A stretch of 64,000 nucleotides of DNA from Salifodinibacter halophilus (GTDB lineage Bacteria > Pseudomonadota > Gammaproteobacteria > Nevskiales > Salinisphaeraceae). Below, one piece after another: positions 27,982 to 37,998 of the stretch (its first letter is position 1; the number at the start of each line of letters is the position of its first letter). A program made the position numbers and the translations under genes. Location: assembly GCA_012999515.1 (NCBI GenBank), contig JABEEB010000001.1, positions 372,001 to 436,000 on the forward strand. Direction: 5' to 3'. The notes under the pieces were generated by a model. It had not been told where the DNA came from and did not search any database. It saw nothing but the letters and a program-made list of their open reading frames with translations.

Positions 27982-30900
27982 GCGGGGGCTGTCGCGTTGT
28001 CGAAAAGCGCGTCCAGTGTCTCGATCAGCTCGATAGCCGGTTGGTCGCTGAAGATACCGGTCGTCGTGTTGCCGTCCATGGCCCGGACGAATAGATATTG
28101 CACGCCGCCTAGGTGCGTAGCCGGGTGGTAGGACGCGCCGAGGCAGCGTTTCAGATGGCGATGCAGCGCTACGGTATAGATCAAGTACTGCAGGTCGTAG
28201 TGGGCGTGGCCGATGGCGTGCGTGAGTGCGTGGTTTCGGTAGGCAGCCAGCGTTTCGCCGAGGTTATTGGTTTTGTAGTCGATAATGATATAGCGGCCAT
28301 CGACTTCCACGACCAGGTCGATGAAACCTTGCATGAGCCCGTGGAGCGTAGCCGCCGGATTGCCGCCGAGCGTGGCGGGCAGGTAACCGGCGGCGCGCAG
28401 TGTTTCGATGAGTTGCTCGAAACGACTGCCGCCGAGCCTTAGCATGAATTCCATTTCCACGAGACAGTGTTGTGGGTCGAGCGTGACCAGCGGGCCGATA
28501 GTCGGTAGCGGAGTGTGTAGCGTGCGGGCAATGAGGTGGGCGGTATCGTCCACGCGCGGGTCGATGTCCGAATCGTCGATCAGGCCGTATTGCCGTAGTC
28601 GGCGGGCGACGATGTCGTGGTGTTTGTTGGTCAGCGGTTCGCCAGGCGCGGGCCAGCTGATGTGGTTCCCGCTGCTGAGACAGGTTTCGAGTATGTCGTG
28701 TACGGCGGCGCCAAAGCCGATCCCGGACAAGCGCGAGTCGAGTGCTGGCAATTCACCATCGGGTTCAAGGTCGGTGTTGACTGTGTCCGGGGAGGCGGTG
28801 AATTCGTCCGCTGCCCCCGGTTCGGGTTGCTCGACGGTGTTCTTTTCGGCGCTCGCATGCGCGAGCCGCGAAAAGCTGTAGGTCGACCACCGGGGCCGTG
28901 CGGCGGGTAGGTCCTGCCGGGCCGCCGCAAGTTCGGGCGCACCCGCCGGTGCCAAGCGCTTGATGTGCGGCGGCGCCGTCGTCGTATCGATGGGTTCAAG
29001 CGCGACGTGGTCTGGGACTCTGTTTTTCAAGCGGTTGAGTGCGTCGCCAGTGCCGCTGGTGTCGCGATAGAACAAGTCGGCTAGCGCGCCACTCGGGCCG
29101 GTGTCGTCGGGCTCGCGCCAGCCGACGAACAGCGCTTGCTCGGCACGCGTGAGCGCGACATAGAGGAGTCGCAGTGCTTCGGAGCGTTGCTCGCGTTTGT
29201 CTTGTTCGATATGCGCCTGATGGCGGCCGATCAGGTCCACCACCGCTTGGCCGGTGTTGCCGGTTTGAGTGGCGTTGTCCGGCGGATGAAAGATCAGCGG
29301 CGGCTTGCCGGCTTGGTTGCTGGTGCCGAGCCACAGGCCAAACGGCAGGAAAACGATCGGATATTCGAGCCCCTTGGCGGCGTGCACTGTGCTGATGCGA
29401 ACGAGGTCGGCGTCGGATTCCAGACGTAGTTGGCTGTCATCTTCAGGATTGTTGTTCGTGCCATCCTTGGCGGCGACTATGCGGTCGTCGAGCCAACGAT
29501 TGAGGCTGGCTTTGCCGAAGCATTCGGACTCGGCGTCCGCGAGGAGCTCGCCGAGCTGCAGGAAGTTGCTCATACGTCGCTCGCCGTCGGGCAGTGCCAG
29601 CAGGCTGGGCGCCGCGGCGGCGAAAAGATTCTCCAGCGCCGAGAGCACGCCACGCTTCGTCCACGCTTCGTGCAAGGCGTGAAAATGTTTGATGGCGTGC
29701 TGCATAGCTTGGTCATCGTCGGCCAGTGCCACCAGATCGGTCAGGCGTTTACCGATAAGCGCGGTCGGCTGAGCCGCGCGCACCGAGGTGTTGTCGTCCG
29801 GTTGGGCCATGGCGCGCAGGACGAGTCTGAGATCGTTGGCTTCTTCGGTTTGGAACACCGAGTCGCGGTGTTGGCAGACCGCCATGATGCCTTTTGCGGC
29901 GAGCGCACCCTGTAGGATCGTGGCCTCGGCGTTCTTGTTAACCAGCACGACGATGTCGCGCGGGGCGACGGCCTGGACACTGCCATCGGCGTGTTGCCAG
30001 TAGCGGGATTGGCCATCGAGCAGGCCTGCGATGGCGGCGACCGTCTCGTCTATGAGACGTGCGTTGTCGTCGGGTTTATTGGGATTTTTTATTTTTTTAT
30101 TTTTTTGTACGACTTCGCCGCCCTGCAACTGCCAGATTGTCAGCGCGGGCTGTGGGCTACCTTGTGCGTCCATGAGTTGACAGTCGCCCGCAGTCCGGCC
30201 GGCTTCGACGGGTGGGCAATCGATTTCGGGCACTACGAATGGAGTCTCGCCCGGCAGCTTGTAGAGCGCGTCTACAACGTCGAGGATGCCTTGCGTCGAG
30301 CGGAAGTTAGTAGTCAGCGTATAGCACGCTTCGCCGGCGGCTTTCGCAGCCGCGAGATAAGCGTAGATGTCGCCGCCGCGAAAACCGTAGATGGCTTGTT
30401 TCGGGTCGCCGATTAAAAGCAGTGCGCCGTAGTCGCGCGGGCGCTCCAGATAGATGCGCCGAAGGCTGGCGTATTGAAGCGGGTCGGTATCCTGAAATTC
30501 ATCGACCAGCGCATAGGGCCAGCGAGCATGTAGCGCATCGGCTAGTCGGTCGCCCGTGCGCTCGTGGGTGAGCGCTTCGTGCAGGGCGGTAATGAGGTCA
30601 TCGTAGCTATACTGTTGGCGCGCCATCTTGCGCTGTGCCGCACGCTCGCGCACCGCGGCGGCCGCGCGCTCGATGGCGACCAGCTTGGCGAGTGGTTGCA
30701 GCTTGGCCAGAATTGGCAGCGCCTCGAGCCTGATCAGCGGCTCGGCGCGGGCTTGATGCGCGGTTTTGTTTTTGAATTGCGATGCCGGATTGTCGAGTGC
30801 GACGAGCCAATCGGGCAGGACGGGCGCCGTACCCGCTTCGAGCGCGGCATTAATCCGTGTGTCCAGCTCGTCGAACAGGTGGGCTGGGTCGTCGGCCGCG

Positions 30901-31664
30901 GCCAGTGCGGTATAAACGCGTTCTGCTTTAAGCAGTGCGTCCGCTTTGAAAGCTTCGACAAGCGCTTCACGCAGTATGTCGGCAGTGCCTGCCCACGTAT
31001 TGGTTAACTGGCTCATCAGTTGATCGAGCCGTGTGTGGTCGATACCGGCCAGCGCGGCATGTGGCCGCTTTAGCAACGGCGCCAGCGTGCTATAGAGCGC
31101 GTCGGGGGTTGGCCAGAGCGTGAGGATGTCGTCGGCCGCGGCGTTGGCGTCGAAAACGTGTTCGCGCCAATAATCGGTTGTGGCCTCGTGGTAGACGCTG
31201 GTGTCGTCGACTGGCTCGCCACGATCAAAGGCGAGCGCGGACTCGAAGGCATTTTCTGCGGCGGCGCGCTGGGCGAAGCCGTGGATGGTCGCGATAGTGG
31301 CCTCGTCCACGCGTGCGGCCGCGTCGGCTAGTCGGTGGGCTAGCCTGGCGCGGGGTTCGTCGTGACCCAATAAAATCTGCTGTGTAAACGCGTGTTCCGG
31401 ATTAGCGGGGTCCGCGTTCTCGGGGTTGTGTGCGATGTGCGCGGCATCAGTCAGCCGCGCGCGAATGCGCTCGCGCAGTTCTTGTGTGGCCGCGCGGGTG
31501 AATGTCATCACCAGGATGTCGCGCACGCTGGCGCCTTGCTCGATAATCAGCCGTAGATAGAGACCAGCGAGGCTAAAAGTCTTGCCGGTGCCGGCACTGG
31601 CCTCGATCAGGCGCAGCCCGTGTAGCGGCAGCGTAGCGGCATCGAACGACTGGCGGACACTCAT
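27978..31664 (-). CDS. recB: Exodeoxyribonuclease V beta subunit RecB
   Basis: 3'-5' helicase and nuclease of RecBCD, which processes double-strand breaks and loads RecA. UvrD-type motifs begin with Walker A ASAGTGKTF (22-30). DEFQDTDPLQY is Walker B; STVHAAKGLEYPIVFLP and LYVALTRAEQALFVGW follow. The C-terminal nuclease domain has the GFIDLVVEVDG and IIDYKTN motifs (near 1129), carrying the metal-binding Asp and Lys residues. Length 1228 is typical. It overlaps both recC (four bases) and recD (four bases). Confidence 0.97.
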   Translation of the reverse strand: MSVRQSFDAATLPLHGLRLIEASAGTGKTFSLAGLYLRLIIEQGASVRDILVMTFTRAATQELRERIRARLTDAAHIAHNPENADPANPEHAFTQQILLGHDEPRARLAHRLADAAARVDEATIATIHGFAQRAAAENAFESALAFDRGEPVDDTSVYHEATTDYWREHVFDANAAADDILTLWPTPDALYSTLAPLLKRPHAALAGIDHTRLDQLMSQLTNTWAGTADILREALVEAFKADALLKAERVYTALAAADDPAHLFDELDTRINAALEAGTAPVLPDWLVALDNPASQFKNKTAHQARAEPLIRLEALPILAKLQPLAKLVAIERAAAAVRERAAQRKMARQQYSYDDLITALHEALTHERTGDRLADALHARWPYALVDEFQDTDPLQYASLRRIYLERPRDYGALLLIGDPKQAIYGFRGGDIYAYLAAAKAAGEACYTLTTNFRSTQGILDVVDALYKLPGETPFVVPEIDCPPVEAGRTAGDCQLMDAQGSPQPALTIWQLQGGEVVQKNKKIKNPNKPDDNARLIDETVAAIAGLLDGQSRYWQHADGSVQAVAPRDIVVLVNKNAEATILQGALAAKGIMAVCQHRDSVFQTEEANDLRLVLRAMAQPDDNTSVRAAQPTALIGKRLTDLVALADDDQAMQHAIKHFHALHEAWTKRGVLSALENLFAAAAPSLLALPDGERRMSNFLQLGELLADAESECFGKASLNRWLDDRIVAAKDGTNNNPEDDSQLRLESDADLVRISTVHAAKGLEYPIVFLPFGLWLGTSNQAGKPPLIFHPPDNATQTGNTGQAVVDLIGRHQAHIEQDKREQRSEALRLLYVALTRAEQALFVGWREPDDTGPSGALADLFYRDTSGTGDALNRLKNRVPDHVALEPIDTTTAPPHIKRLAPAGAPELAAARQDLPAARPRWSTYSFSRLAHASAEKNTVEQPEPGAADEFTASPDTVNTDLEPDGELPALDSRLSGIGFGAAVHDILETCLSSGNHISWPAPGEPLTNKHHDIVARRLRQYGLIDDSDIDPRVDDTAHLIARTLHTPLPTIGPLVTLDPQHCLVEMEFMLRLGGSRFEQLIETLRAAGYLPATLGGNPAATLHGLMQGFIDLVVEVDGRYIIIDYKTNNLGETLAAYRNHALTHAIGHAHYDLQYLIYTVALHRHLKRCLGASYHPATHLGGVQYLFVRAMDGNTTTGIFSDQPAIELIETLDALFDNATAPA

Positions 31665-34600
31665 ACCGACGTTTCGCTGTTTGGATCGAACGGCTTCAGC
31701 GTTTGCTTGAGTGACGCGCTCACAGCCTCGATCGCGGCGATAAACGCACTGTCGTTTTCGCTGTCGCCGAGTGGTGATGAGTCGTCGCCGAGCAGGCGCG
31801 CGAAGTAAGGATCACGAGTCAGGTGATGGGGATGATCGACGTTTTTTTGAAAGCGATGACTGAAGTTGGCGAACGCCTTGTTCTGATGTGCGATGTATTC
31901 GTCGTCCAGATCCGGATGATAAGCCAGCGGCTGTTGTTGGCCGTCGATATACAAACGGATCAAACCGGCTAGTTCGGTGCGTGCGGTGTCGCGATCCACA
32001 TGGCCGACGTAGTGTGCTGACTCGGTAGTGTTCTTTTTGTTTACGAATCCGGCGATTTCGAGCGTAACGTCGTAGCCAGCGGCGACCGTGGCCAGATACT
32101 CGATCCAGTAGCGAAGCTGGAATCGGGTCCGTAGTCGACCTGGGCGGAGGCGTCGCAGGGCGCTGGGCCAAACGCGGTCGACGCGGCCGGTTACACGCAC
32201 GCCGTCAATTGTTAAATCGATGTCGACGGTCGCTGGCGTGCCGTCGGTGTGCCAGGCGTGCCAGGTTGGCAACAGCGCGTTGACTGCCTTGGCTTCGGCG
32301 GCGTAATTGGCCTGGTCCAACGGCGGGGGCGGCAGTGTGCCGCGGGCACGTTCCAACGCGCTCGGCACGGTATCGACCGCTTCCAGGTCGGCTTTATGGG
32401 CGCTCTCAAACAAGCGTTGGCGCAGGCCTGATGCGCCAAGGGCATCGAGTGCGATTGGCTCGGTGTCGGTGATTTGTTGTTCCTCGATGTCGAGGTCCAA
32501 TTTAAGACGCTCGCGGAAGAAGGCGCGCGGCGGATGATCGAAAAAACGTTTGAGGCTGGCTAGATCGATCGCTTCGATTGTCTCGGGCAGTGGGGCTGCG
32601 CAGCCGTCGAGCAGCGGCTTGCACGGTTCGCGCGCGCCGAGCGCGGCCTGGGTCGCGTCGCGCCAGTCGCCACCGAAGGTAAACACGCGTGGGTCGGTTT
32701 CGTGCGGCGAGAAATAGCGTATCGAAAATGGCTGCATCGGCTGTTCGTGGATGAGCCGGCGGTGGAATTCGTCGGTGGACCAGTCGCTGAAATAATGGCG
32801 ATGTACGAACGATAGCGTTTCACCGACAATCGGCGAGGGCGGGAGGGTCTCGCCCGTGTGTACGTTTTGGCCGAGGTAGCTGATGTAGAACGCATCGCGT
32901 GCGGCGGTTAGAGCCTGCAGGAACAGGAGACGGTCGTCGTCGCGTATGTTGCGGTCGCCAAGGCGTGGTTGGTCGAAAATGACATTGAATCCGCGGCCGG
33001 TTTCCTGGCGCGGGAAGGTGCCGTCGTTGAGTCCCAGCAGGCAAACCACGCGAAACGGGACCGCGCGCAGCGGGATCATGCCGCAGAATGTGATGCCGCC
33101 GGCGATAAATGGTTGGCGTTCGCTTGGGCTGGACAGTCGGGTGCTCAGCATGTCGCGCACGGCAGCCCAGGATAGGCGTCGGTCATCGGTTAGCGAAATG
33201 TCGCGCGTGCAGTCCTCGGCGGTTTCTAGCTCGGCAAACACCGAGCGCAGCCCATCGATGGCGCGCTGCTCGTCTGGTGCGTCGTGGGCCGGCGCGATCA
33301 ACGCGTCGAGTAATGCGTTCAACCGTGTCTGCCATTCGCCCGGCGTGGCGGGTTCTACCAGCTGCTCAGCGGTTTGTGCCAGCGTGGTTTGGAATCGCCA
33401 GAGTTTGCCAAGCGCGGCGGTGGCCGCCCCTTCCAGATCGGGCCATGGTGCGACGCCGTCGATCAATGTTTCAGCATCCGACTGCGCAACGCCGAGCAGC
33501 AGGCGGTCCACCCCGGATTGCCAGGTATTTTGTCCGAATTTGCCGGCGCCGAGTTCGGCGCGGTGGTCGGCGTCACGGCCCCAGCGGATGCCGGCTTCGT
33601 TGACCCAGTTGGTAATCGTGTCCAATTCGCTGGCCGACAATTCGAAGCGGCGCATGACCGCGGGAACCGCGAGCAGATTCAACAATTCGCTCGCGCTCCA
33701 GCGCGATAGCGGCAAATCGAGTAACGCCGATATCGTGGTTACGATCGGATGGTTAGCCGAGCGTGGCTGGTCGGCTAGGCCGTAAGGTAGATAGCGGTCG
33801 GCGGGGGCGCCGCCGAAAACCGCCTCGATGGCGGGTGCATAGGCGCCAACGTCCGGCAACATGACGATGATGTCGCGTGGAGCCAGCCGTTCGTGTTGCC
33901 CGGTTTTGCCGGCAGCGACGCACTTGTCGTCCGTGGCCAGCCGGTCGAGCAGCTGATCGTGTAGTACTTGAATCTCCCGGAGCCGGCTGTGACAGGCGTG
34001 GATCTCGAACGAGGTGTCGGCCGCGTGCATGCCCTGTGGCGGGTTGCTGCAGTCGAGCTCGACGATATCCGACTGGATGCGGTGCAGCAGCGTGTCTCGC
34101 CCGGGCACGTCGTAGGCCATGAGCGTGCCGAGCTCGGGCTCGATCATGCCGGTAAATTCGTCGGCATACAGTAGACGCAGCGTGTCGCGCGCCATACGCC
34201 CCAGCGCGCCCAGCAGAGGATGATCGGTCGCGACCTCGGCTTCGCCCGGCAGGCTGGCGCCATCGTCGTCGGCCGGCAGCTCCAGTGCCGGGCGACTCGT
34301 AGTGATGTCTCCCCAGTAGGCCGCACTGGGATTGGGCAACAGGAAATACACATCGACGTGTTCGGCCAACGCGTAGAGCAGCCGTAAATGGTCGGGCGGT
34401 AAAGCAATGAGGCCAAAGCAATACAGCCGCGTCGGGCAGTAGCGAATAACGCGTTCCTGGAGTGTCCGATCATTGCCGAGCTGGGAGACGAAATCGGCAA
34501 GCATGCGCGCACGATGTACGCGACCAAGCCGTTCCGGTTGGGTAAGCCAGCGCCAGACTTCGGCCTGCCAGCGGCCGGGGTTATCGGTTGGCGTCTCGCC

Positions 34601-35044
34601 GTTTTCCCAGCGTGCGAGCATATCGGCTCGGTATACGAGGTATTGGTCGAATACGTTGGCGAGCTGGCGGGCGAGTTGATAACGCCGCACCTCGTCGATC
34701 GGCGTGCCCAGGTAATCGGCGACCGCAGGGACCTCGGATGCGATTTCGGGCAGAGCAGCGTAGAGGTGCCAGGGCAGGCGATCCGACTCAAAGTGGCCGC
34801 CCATGTCGGCGCCGTCCATCACCGCGTGTAGCAGCCCCCAGATGAACTCACCGGGTAGCCGGCCCGTAATATTTGCGGCAACGCCTTCGCTCTCGGCGAT
34901 CTGAATACGTAGCCAGTGCCCGATGCCGGCGTTGGGCGCGAGCACCGTGTCCACCGCCAGCGGTGAAGCTTTATGCTGGCTCCGGATTACGGCGAATAGC
35001 TCCGCTAGCCGTTCCAGGTTGTTGTGGTGGTAAAGATAGAACAT
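31661..35044 (-). CDS. recC: Exodeoxyribonuclease V gamma subunit RecC
   Basis: Structural, Chi-recognising subunit of RecBCD, an inactivated helicase-nuclease. The start at 35044 (MFYLYHHNNLERLAEL) matches RecC proteins; an upstream frame to 35095 adds unrelated residues. Conserved parts include LAPNAGIGHWLRIQIAE near the N-terminus, RLYCFGLIALPPDHL, the GGITFCGMIPLRAVPFRVV and LLGLNDGTFPRQ region, and a degenerate nuclease fold at the end. At about 1127 residues it is close to E. coli RecC. It is first gene of the operon, upstream of recB. Confidence 0.95.
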   Translation of the reverse strand: MFYLYHHNNLERLAELFAVIRSQHKASPLAVDTVLAPNAGIGHWLRIQIAESEGVAANITGRLPGEFIWGLLHAVMDGADMGGHFESDRLPWHLYAALPEIASEVPAVADYLGTPIDEVRRYQLARQLANVFDQYLVYRADMLARWENGETPTDNPGRWQAEVWRWLTQPERLGRVHRARMLADFVSQLGNDRTLQERVIRYCPTRLYCFGLIALPPDHLRLLYALAEHVDVYFLLPNPSAAYWGDITTSRPALELPADDDGASLPGEAEVATDHPLLGALGRMARDTLRLLYADEFTGMIEPELGTLMAYDVPGRDTLLHRIQSDIVELDCSNPPQGMHAADTSFEIHACHSRLREIQVLHDQLLDRLATDDKCVAAGKTGQHERLAPRDIIVMLPDVGAYAPAIEAVFGGAPADRYLPYGLADQPRSANHPIVTTISALLDLPLSRWSASELLNLLAVPAVMRRFELSASELDTITNWVNEAGIRWGRDADHRAELGAGKFGQNTWQSGVDRLLLGVAQSDAETLIDGVAPWPDLEGAATAALGKLWRFQTTLAQTAEQLVEPATPGEWQTRLNALLDALIAPAHDAPDEQRAIDGLRSVFAELETAEDCTRDISLTDDRRLSWAAVRDMLSTRLSSPSERQPFIAGGITFCGMIPLRAVPFRVVCLLGLNDGTFPRQETGRGFNVIFDQPRLGDRNIRDDDRLLFLQALTAARDAFYISYLGQNVHTGETLPPSPIVGETLSFVHRHYFSDWSTDEFHRRLIHEQPMQPFSIRYFSPHETDPRVFTFGGDWRDATQAALGAREPCKPLLDGCAAPLPETIEAIDLASLKRFFDHPPRAFFRERLKLDLDIEEQQITDTEPIALDALGASGLRQRLFESAHKADLEAVDTVPSALERARGTLPPPPLDQANYAAEAKAVNALLPTWHAWHTDGTPATVDIDLTIDGVRVTGRVDRVWPSALRRLRPGRLRTRFQLRYWIEYLATVAAGYDVTLEIAGFVNKKNTTESAHYVGHVDRDTARTELAGLIRLYIDGQQQPLAYHPDLDDEYIAHQNKAFANFSHRFQKNVDHPHHLTRDPYFARLLGDDSSPLGDSENDSAFIAAIEAVSASLKQTLKPFDPNSETSV

Positions 35045-35536
35045 GCAGTGCGGCCCGAGATTACCGCGTTTGCAACGTATGGCGCCGGAGACCAAGCATG
35101 GGGGGTGCCGTGTGTACTATCGACCTGGTCAAGGTGACAAACACCACCGTGGTTTTGCTCGCGGTTTCCATGTCAGTTCACTTCACAGATAGCTGGGTTA
35201 TGGACTGTCCGAGACGGGCAGTTTAAAGGACGTGCAGAAGCCCTCGATAAAACGACGGGTTTGTTACTGGTCTGTAGCCGATAGCGCCCACGACTCAGTG
35301 TTTGTTCGGGAGTTATATGCGATGGTATGCCGGCTGGCTTCCCAGCCCGAGACGCAGCGACTACGCTTGGGATACGATCGCGTTTTTGGGATGGCCGTTT
35401 TATAGTTGGTTGGCGCATATCGAGGCCTGGCAGCAGCCGCATGATTGCTGCCATCAGGTATGCACAAAGCCTATTGCAAAAAAAATTTATGTTTGAATGC
35501 GTAATCTCATAAGTCGATAGTGGAATGTGTGTCAGT
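35045..35536. other. Divergent recC/gntK intergenic region
   Basis: 492 bp between divergent recC and gntK. A hairpin (GGCAGCA, 10-nt loop, TGCTGCC) lies at 35429-35452. A 59-codon frame at 35317-35496 (MRWYAGWLPSPRRSDYAWDT..) has a GGGAG five bases before its ATG and is Trp/Tyr-rich with a HDCCHQVC motif. It may be a real small protein, but I recognise no family. An AT-rich stretch just before gntK (35465-35500) may hold its promoter. Confidence 0.3.
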
Positions 35537-36040
35537 ATGGATCGCCGGGTTATCGTGATGGGAGTTTCTGGCATTGGCAAATCAAGCTTAGGAGAAGCTA
35601 TCGGTACAAACCTGTCGGTACCGTATATTGATGGCGATCAGTATCATCCCCAGGCTAATGTCGACAAAATGGCCCATGGGACGCCCTTAAATGATGATGA
35701 TCGCGCCGGATGGCTTGACAAGCTGTCTAATTTGATTTCTGATCATCAAAATCAGGGCCAGTCGGCTTTAATTGGCTGTTCCGCTCTAAAAAAGAGTTAT
35801 CGTGAAAAGTTACGGCAGGGTGATCCGAATTTGTTATTCCTGTTTTTAGAGGGAAGTTTCGAAGTGATTCGCGCCCGTATGCGCCAACGCGATCACTTTT
35901 TTTCGGATGATCTTCTCGTTACGCAGTTCGAAACGCTCGAAGCGCCCGGCGCGGATGAAGCGATAGCGGTCAATATAGACTCTGACTTTGACACGGTCGT
36001 CAGTCGGGCACTCGATTCGTTGCGTCCATACTTTACATAA
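35537..36040 (+). CDS. gntK: Gluconokinase
   Basis: Phosphorylates D-gluconate to 6-phosphogluconate for the pentose-phosphate or Entner-Doudoroff route. P-loop GVSGIGKSS at 9-17, DGDQYHPQANVDKMAHGTPL (gluconate-binding, GDxxHP-type) and GCSALKKSYREKLR (LID) are GntK hallmarks. Length 167 is typical. The start at 35537 (MDRRVIVMGVSG) fits; an in-frame ATG at 35525 would add four residues. gntP lies 440 bp downstream. No GntR regulator is seen nearby. Base composition is more AT-rich than the flanking recC, perhaps acquired. Confidence 0.93.
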   Translation: MDRRVIVMGVSGIGKSSLGEAIGTNLSVPYIDGDQYHPQANVDKMAHGTPLNDDDRAGWLDKLSNLISDHQNQGQSALIGCSALKKSYREKLRQGDPNLLFLFLEGSFEVIRARMRQRDHFFSDDLLVTQFETLEAPGADEAIAVNIDSDFDTVVSRALDSLRPYFT

Positions 36041-36481
36041 ACGATTCGTTGCGATTTCGATATGGCGGCCTTTACAGATCCAGCCAGAGGCCTGATCCGC
36101 AATCGGGCCATCTGAATACGGGAACCATCGTGGTCGCTGACTCTCCATGTGTTCCGCCTAATTCTTAAAATTGGCTGATTATCAAGCCATAGGCATGCCG
36201 AAGTGTTGTCGTTTAACAACTTTCCGGATGCGTGCTGGCGATACCTATGCATTACGAACGCGATTAGTATGGCGCTTGCCGCATGCCGGCTGTGCTTCGC
36301 GGCTTCTTGGCAAGCATGTATCGAAGGACCACGAGCATTCGGAAACGCTGGCGATGAAGACGCGTTTCCCAGCAGATATCGGCGCCATCAATCGTCGATA
36401 TGCTTGCCAAAAGCAGGTGAGCAGTCTGAGGCCGAAGGCACTACACGCCCATTTCAATAGCAATTCTAAAAGGAGGAAGGA
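36041..36481. promoter_or_regulatory. Long gntP leader with 11-bp inverted repeat
   Basis: 441 bp with no supported gene. TTGGCAAGCAT (36307-36317) and its exact complement ATGCTTGCCAA (36400-36410) are 82 bp apart. They could be two operator copies in inverted orientation or the base of a structured leader. A very strong ribosome-binding site (AAAGGAGGAAGG) lies just before the gntP ATG. Confidence 0.35.
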
Positions 36482-37837
36482 ATGCCATTAGTCATAACCG
36501 TATTGGGATTAGCACTTTTGCTTTTCTTAATCATGAAGTTAAAGGTTCATACCTTTATCTCACTGGCCATTGTCACCTTCCTTCTGGCTCTGGCGCTCGG
36601 AATTCCGCTGGATAAAATTGTCGACACGGTCGAATCCGGTTTCGGTGACACGCTGGCCAGTACGGGGCTGATTTTTGGGTTCGGTGCCATTCTGGGCAAA
36701 TTGATAGCAGATGCGGGCGGTGCACAACGCATTGCGGTCACATTGGTCGCTCGGTTTGGTGAGCGAAACATCCAGTGGTCGGTCGTTCTGGTTTCGGTCA
36801 TCCTGGGGATCGCGCTGTTTTTTGAAATCGGCATCGTGTTGCTTGTGCCGATCGTCTATCAAATGGCCAAGCAGGTCAGGTTGCCGCTTTTGTATCTAGG
36901 GCTTCCCATGACGGTGGGTTTGTCGGTCATGCATGGCTTTTTACCGCCGCATCCAGGGCCGGTGGTTATCGCTAGCCAGTTCCATGCCAATGTTGGTTTG
37001 GTTCTGCTTTACGGATTCATTATCGCGATACCGACCGTCATTATCGCGGGGCCGGTATTTACATTTTTTGCATTGCGTATGGTGCCATCGGCTTTTGATA
37101 AAGATAAAAAGCCTGGTGCAATTGCTGTTCTGGGGGATGCCAAGCAGTTCGACTTGGAGCAAACCCCAAACTTCGGTATCAGCGTGTTCACCGCTGCGTT
37201 CCCGGTCATCCTCATGGCATTGGCAACGTTGGTGTCGCTTGCGGAGCGGGCATTCGGTTTAGCCGATAATCCGGTCACGAACTTTATCCATATGATTAGT
37301 GAGCCGACGACGGTTATGTTTTTAGCCGTTGTGGTCGCTATTTTCACAATGGGCATTCAGCGTGGCATCCCGATTCCTCGGCTCATGGAGTCGGCTGAAA
37401 CCTCGGTTAAAACGATCGCTCTCCTGCTACTGATTATCGGTATCAGTGGTTCGCTGAAGCAGGTTTTAATTGAAGGTGGGGTTGGAGATTATGTCGCCAC
37501 GCTCTTTGAAGGTAGCGATATGTCGCCAATCCTGCTGGTTTGGCTGATTGCTGCTGTTATCCGTATTACGCTGGGGTCTGCCACAGTAGCCGCATTGACG
37601 ACGGCCGGACTGGCTTTGCCCCTGATCCAGGGTAGCGGCGCGAATTTTGCCTTGATCACATTAGCGACTGGCAGTGGCAGTTTGATTGCATCGCACGTCA
37701 ACGACACTGGCTTCTGGATGGTCAAGGAAGCATTTGGCCTGACGATGAAGGAAACATTCTGCACCTGGACTGTGTTGGAGACGATTATTTCCGTGTGCGG
37801 TCTGGTTTTTGCATTGATGTTGAGCACCTTTGTGTAA
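36482..37837 (+). CDS. gntP: Gluconate/H+ symporter, GntP family
   Basis: An inner-membrane permease for gluconate or related sugar acids. It has 12-14 hydrophobic segments over 451 residues, with the GntP features FGDTLASTGLIFGFGAILGK, GLSVMHGFLPPHPGPVVIAS and RITLGSATVAALTTAG, and TGSGSLIASHVNDTGFWMVK near the C-terminus. It is downstream of gntK and upstream of uxuA, so it probably imports the gluconate used by GntK; mannonate or other aldonates are possible. Confidence 0.93.
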   Translation: MPLVITVLGLALLLFLIMKLKVHTFISLAIVTFLLALALGIPLDKIVDTVESGFGDTLASTGLIFGFGAILGKLIADAGGAQRIAVTLVARFGERNIQWSVVLVSVILGIALFFEIGIVLLVPIVYQMAKQVRLPLLYLGLPMTVGLSVMHGFLPPHPGPVVIASQFHANVGLVLLYGFIIAIPTVIIAGPVFTFFALRMVPSAFDKDKKPGAIAVLGDAKQFDLEQTPNFGISVFTAAFPVILMALATLVSLAERAFGLADNPVTNFIHMISEPTTVMFLAVVVAIFTMGIQRGIPIPRLMESAETSVKTIALLLLIIGISGSLKQVLIEGGVGDYVATLFEGSDMSPILLVWLIAAVIRITLGSATVAALTTAGLALPLIQGSGANFALITLATGSGSLIASHVNDTGFWMVKEAFGLTMKETFCTWTVLETIISVCGLVFALMLSTFV

Positions 37838-37914
37838 TGTTGGCTCAATAGCTGCCCAGAGGTGATATGCCGGTTCCATGCTACGAATAGCCGGTGACGT
37901 AGCACGCTGATGGT

Positions 37915-37950
37915 TCGCGGCGCCCAGATTTGGTTTGCTGGGCGTCGCGA
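37915..37950 (+). terminator. 13-bp hairpin between gntP and uxuA
   Basis: TCGCGGCGCCCAG pairs with CTGGGCGTCGCGA across a 10-nt loop, with one G-T pair. It is stable but has no T-run; it may end the gntP message or protect its 3' end. Confidence 0.45.
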
Positions 37951-37998
37951 ATTGTTTGCGGCTTATGGCTATATCGGACCCTTAGAAGGTAGTCGGAT

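Noticed and set aside
36171-36491. A 106-codon frame in the gntP leader
   Set aside because: No ribosome-binding site or family match, and it overruns the strong gntP start.
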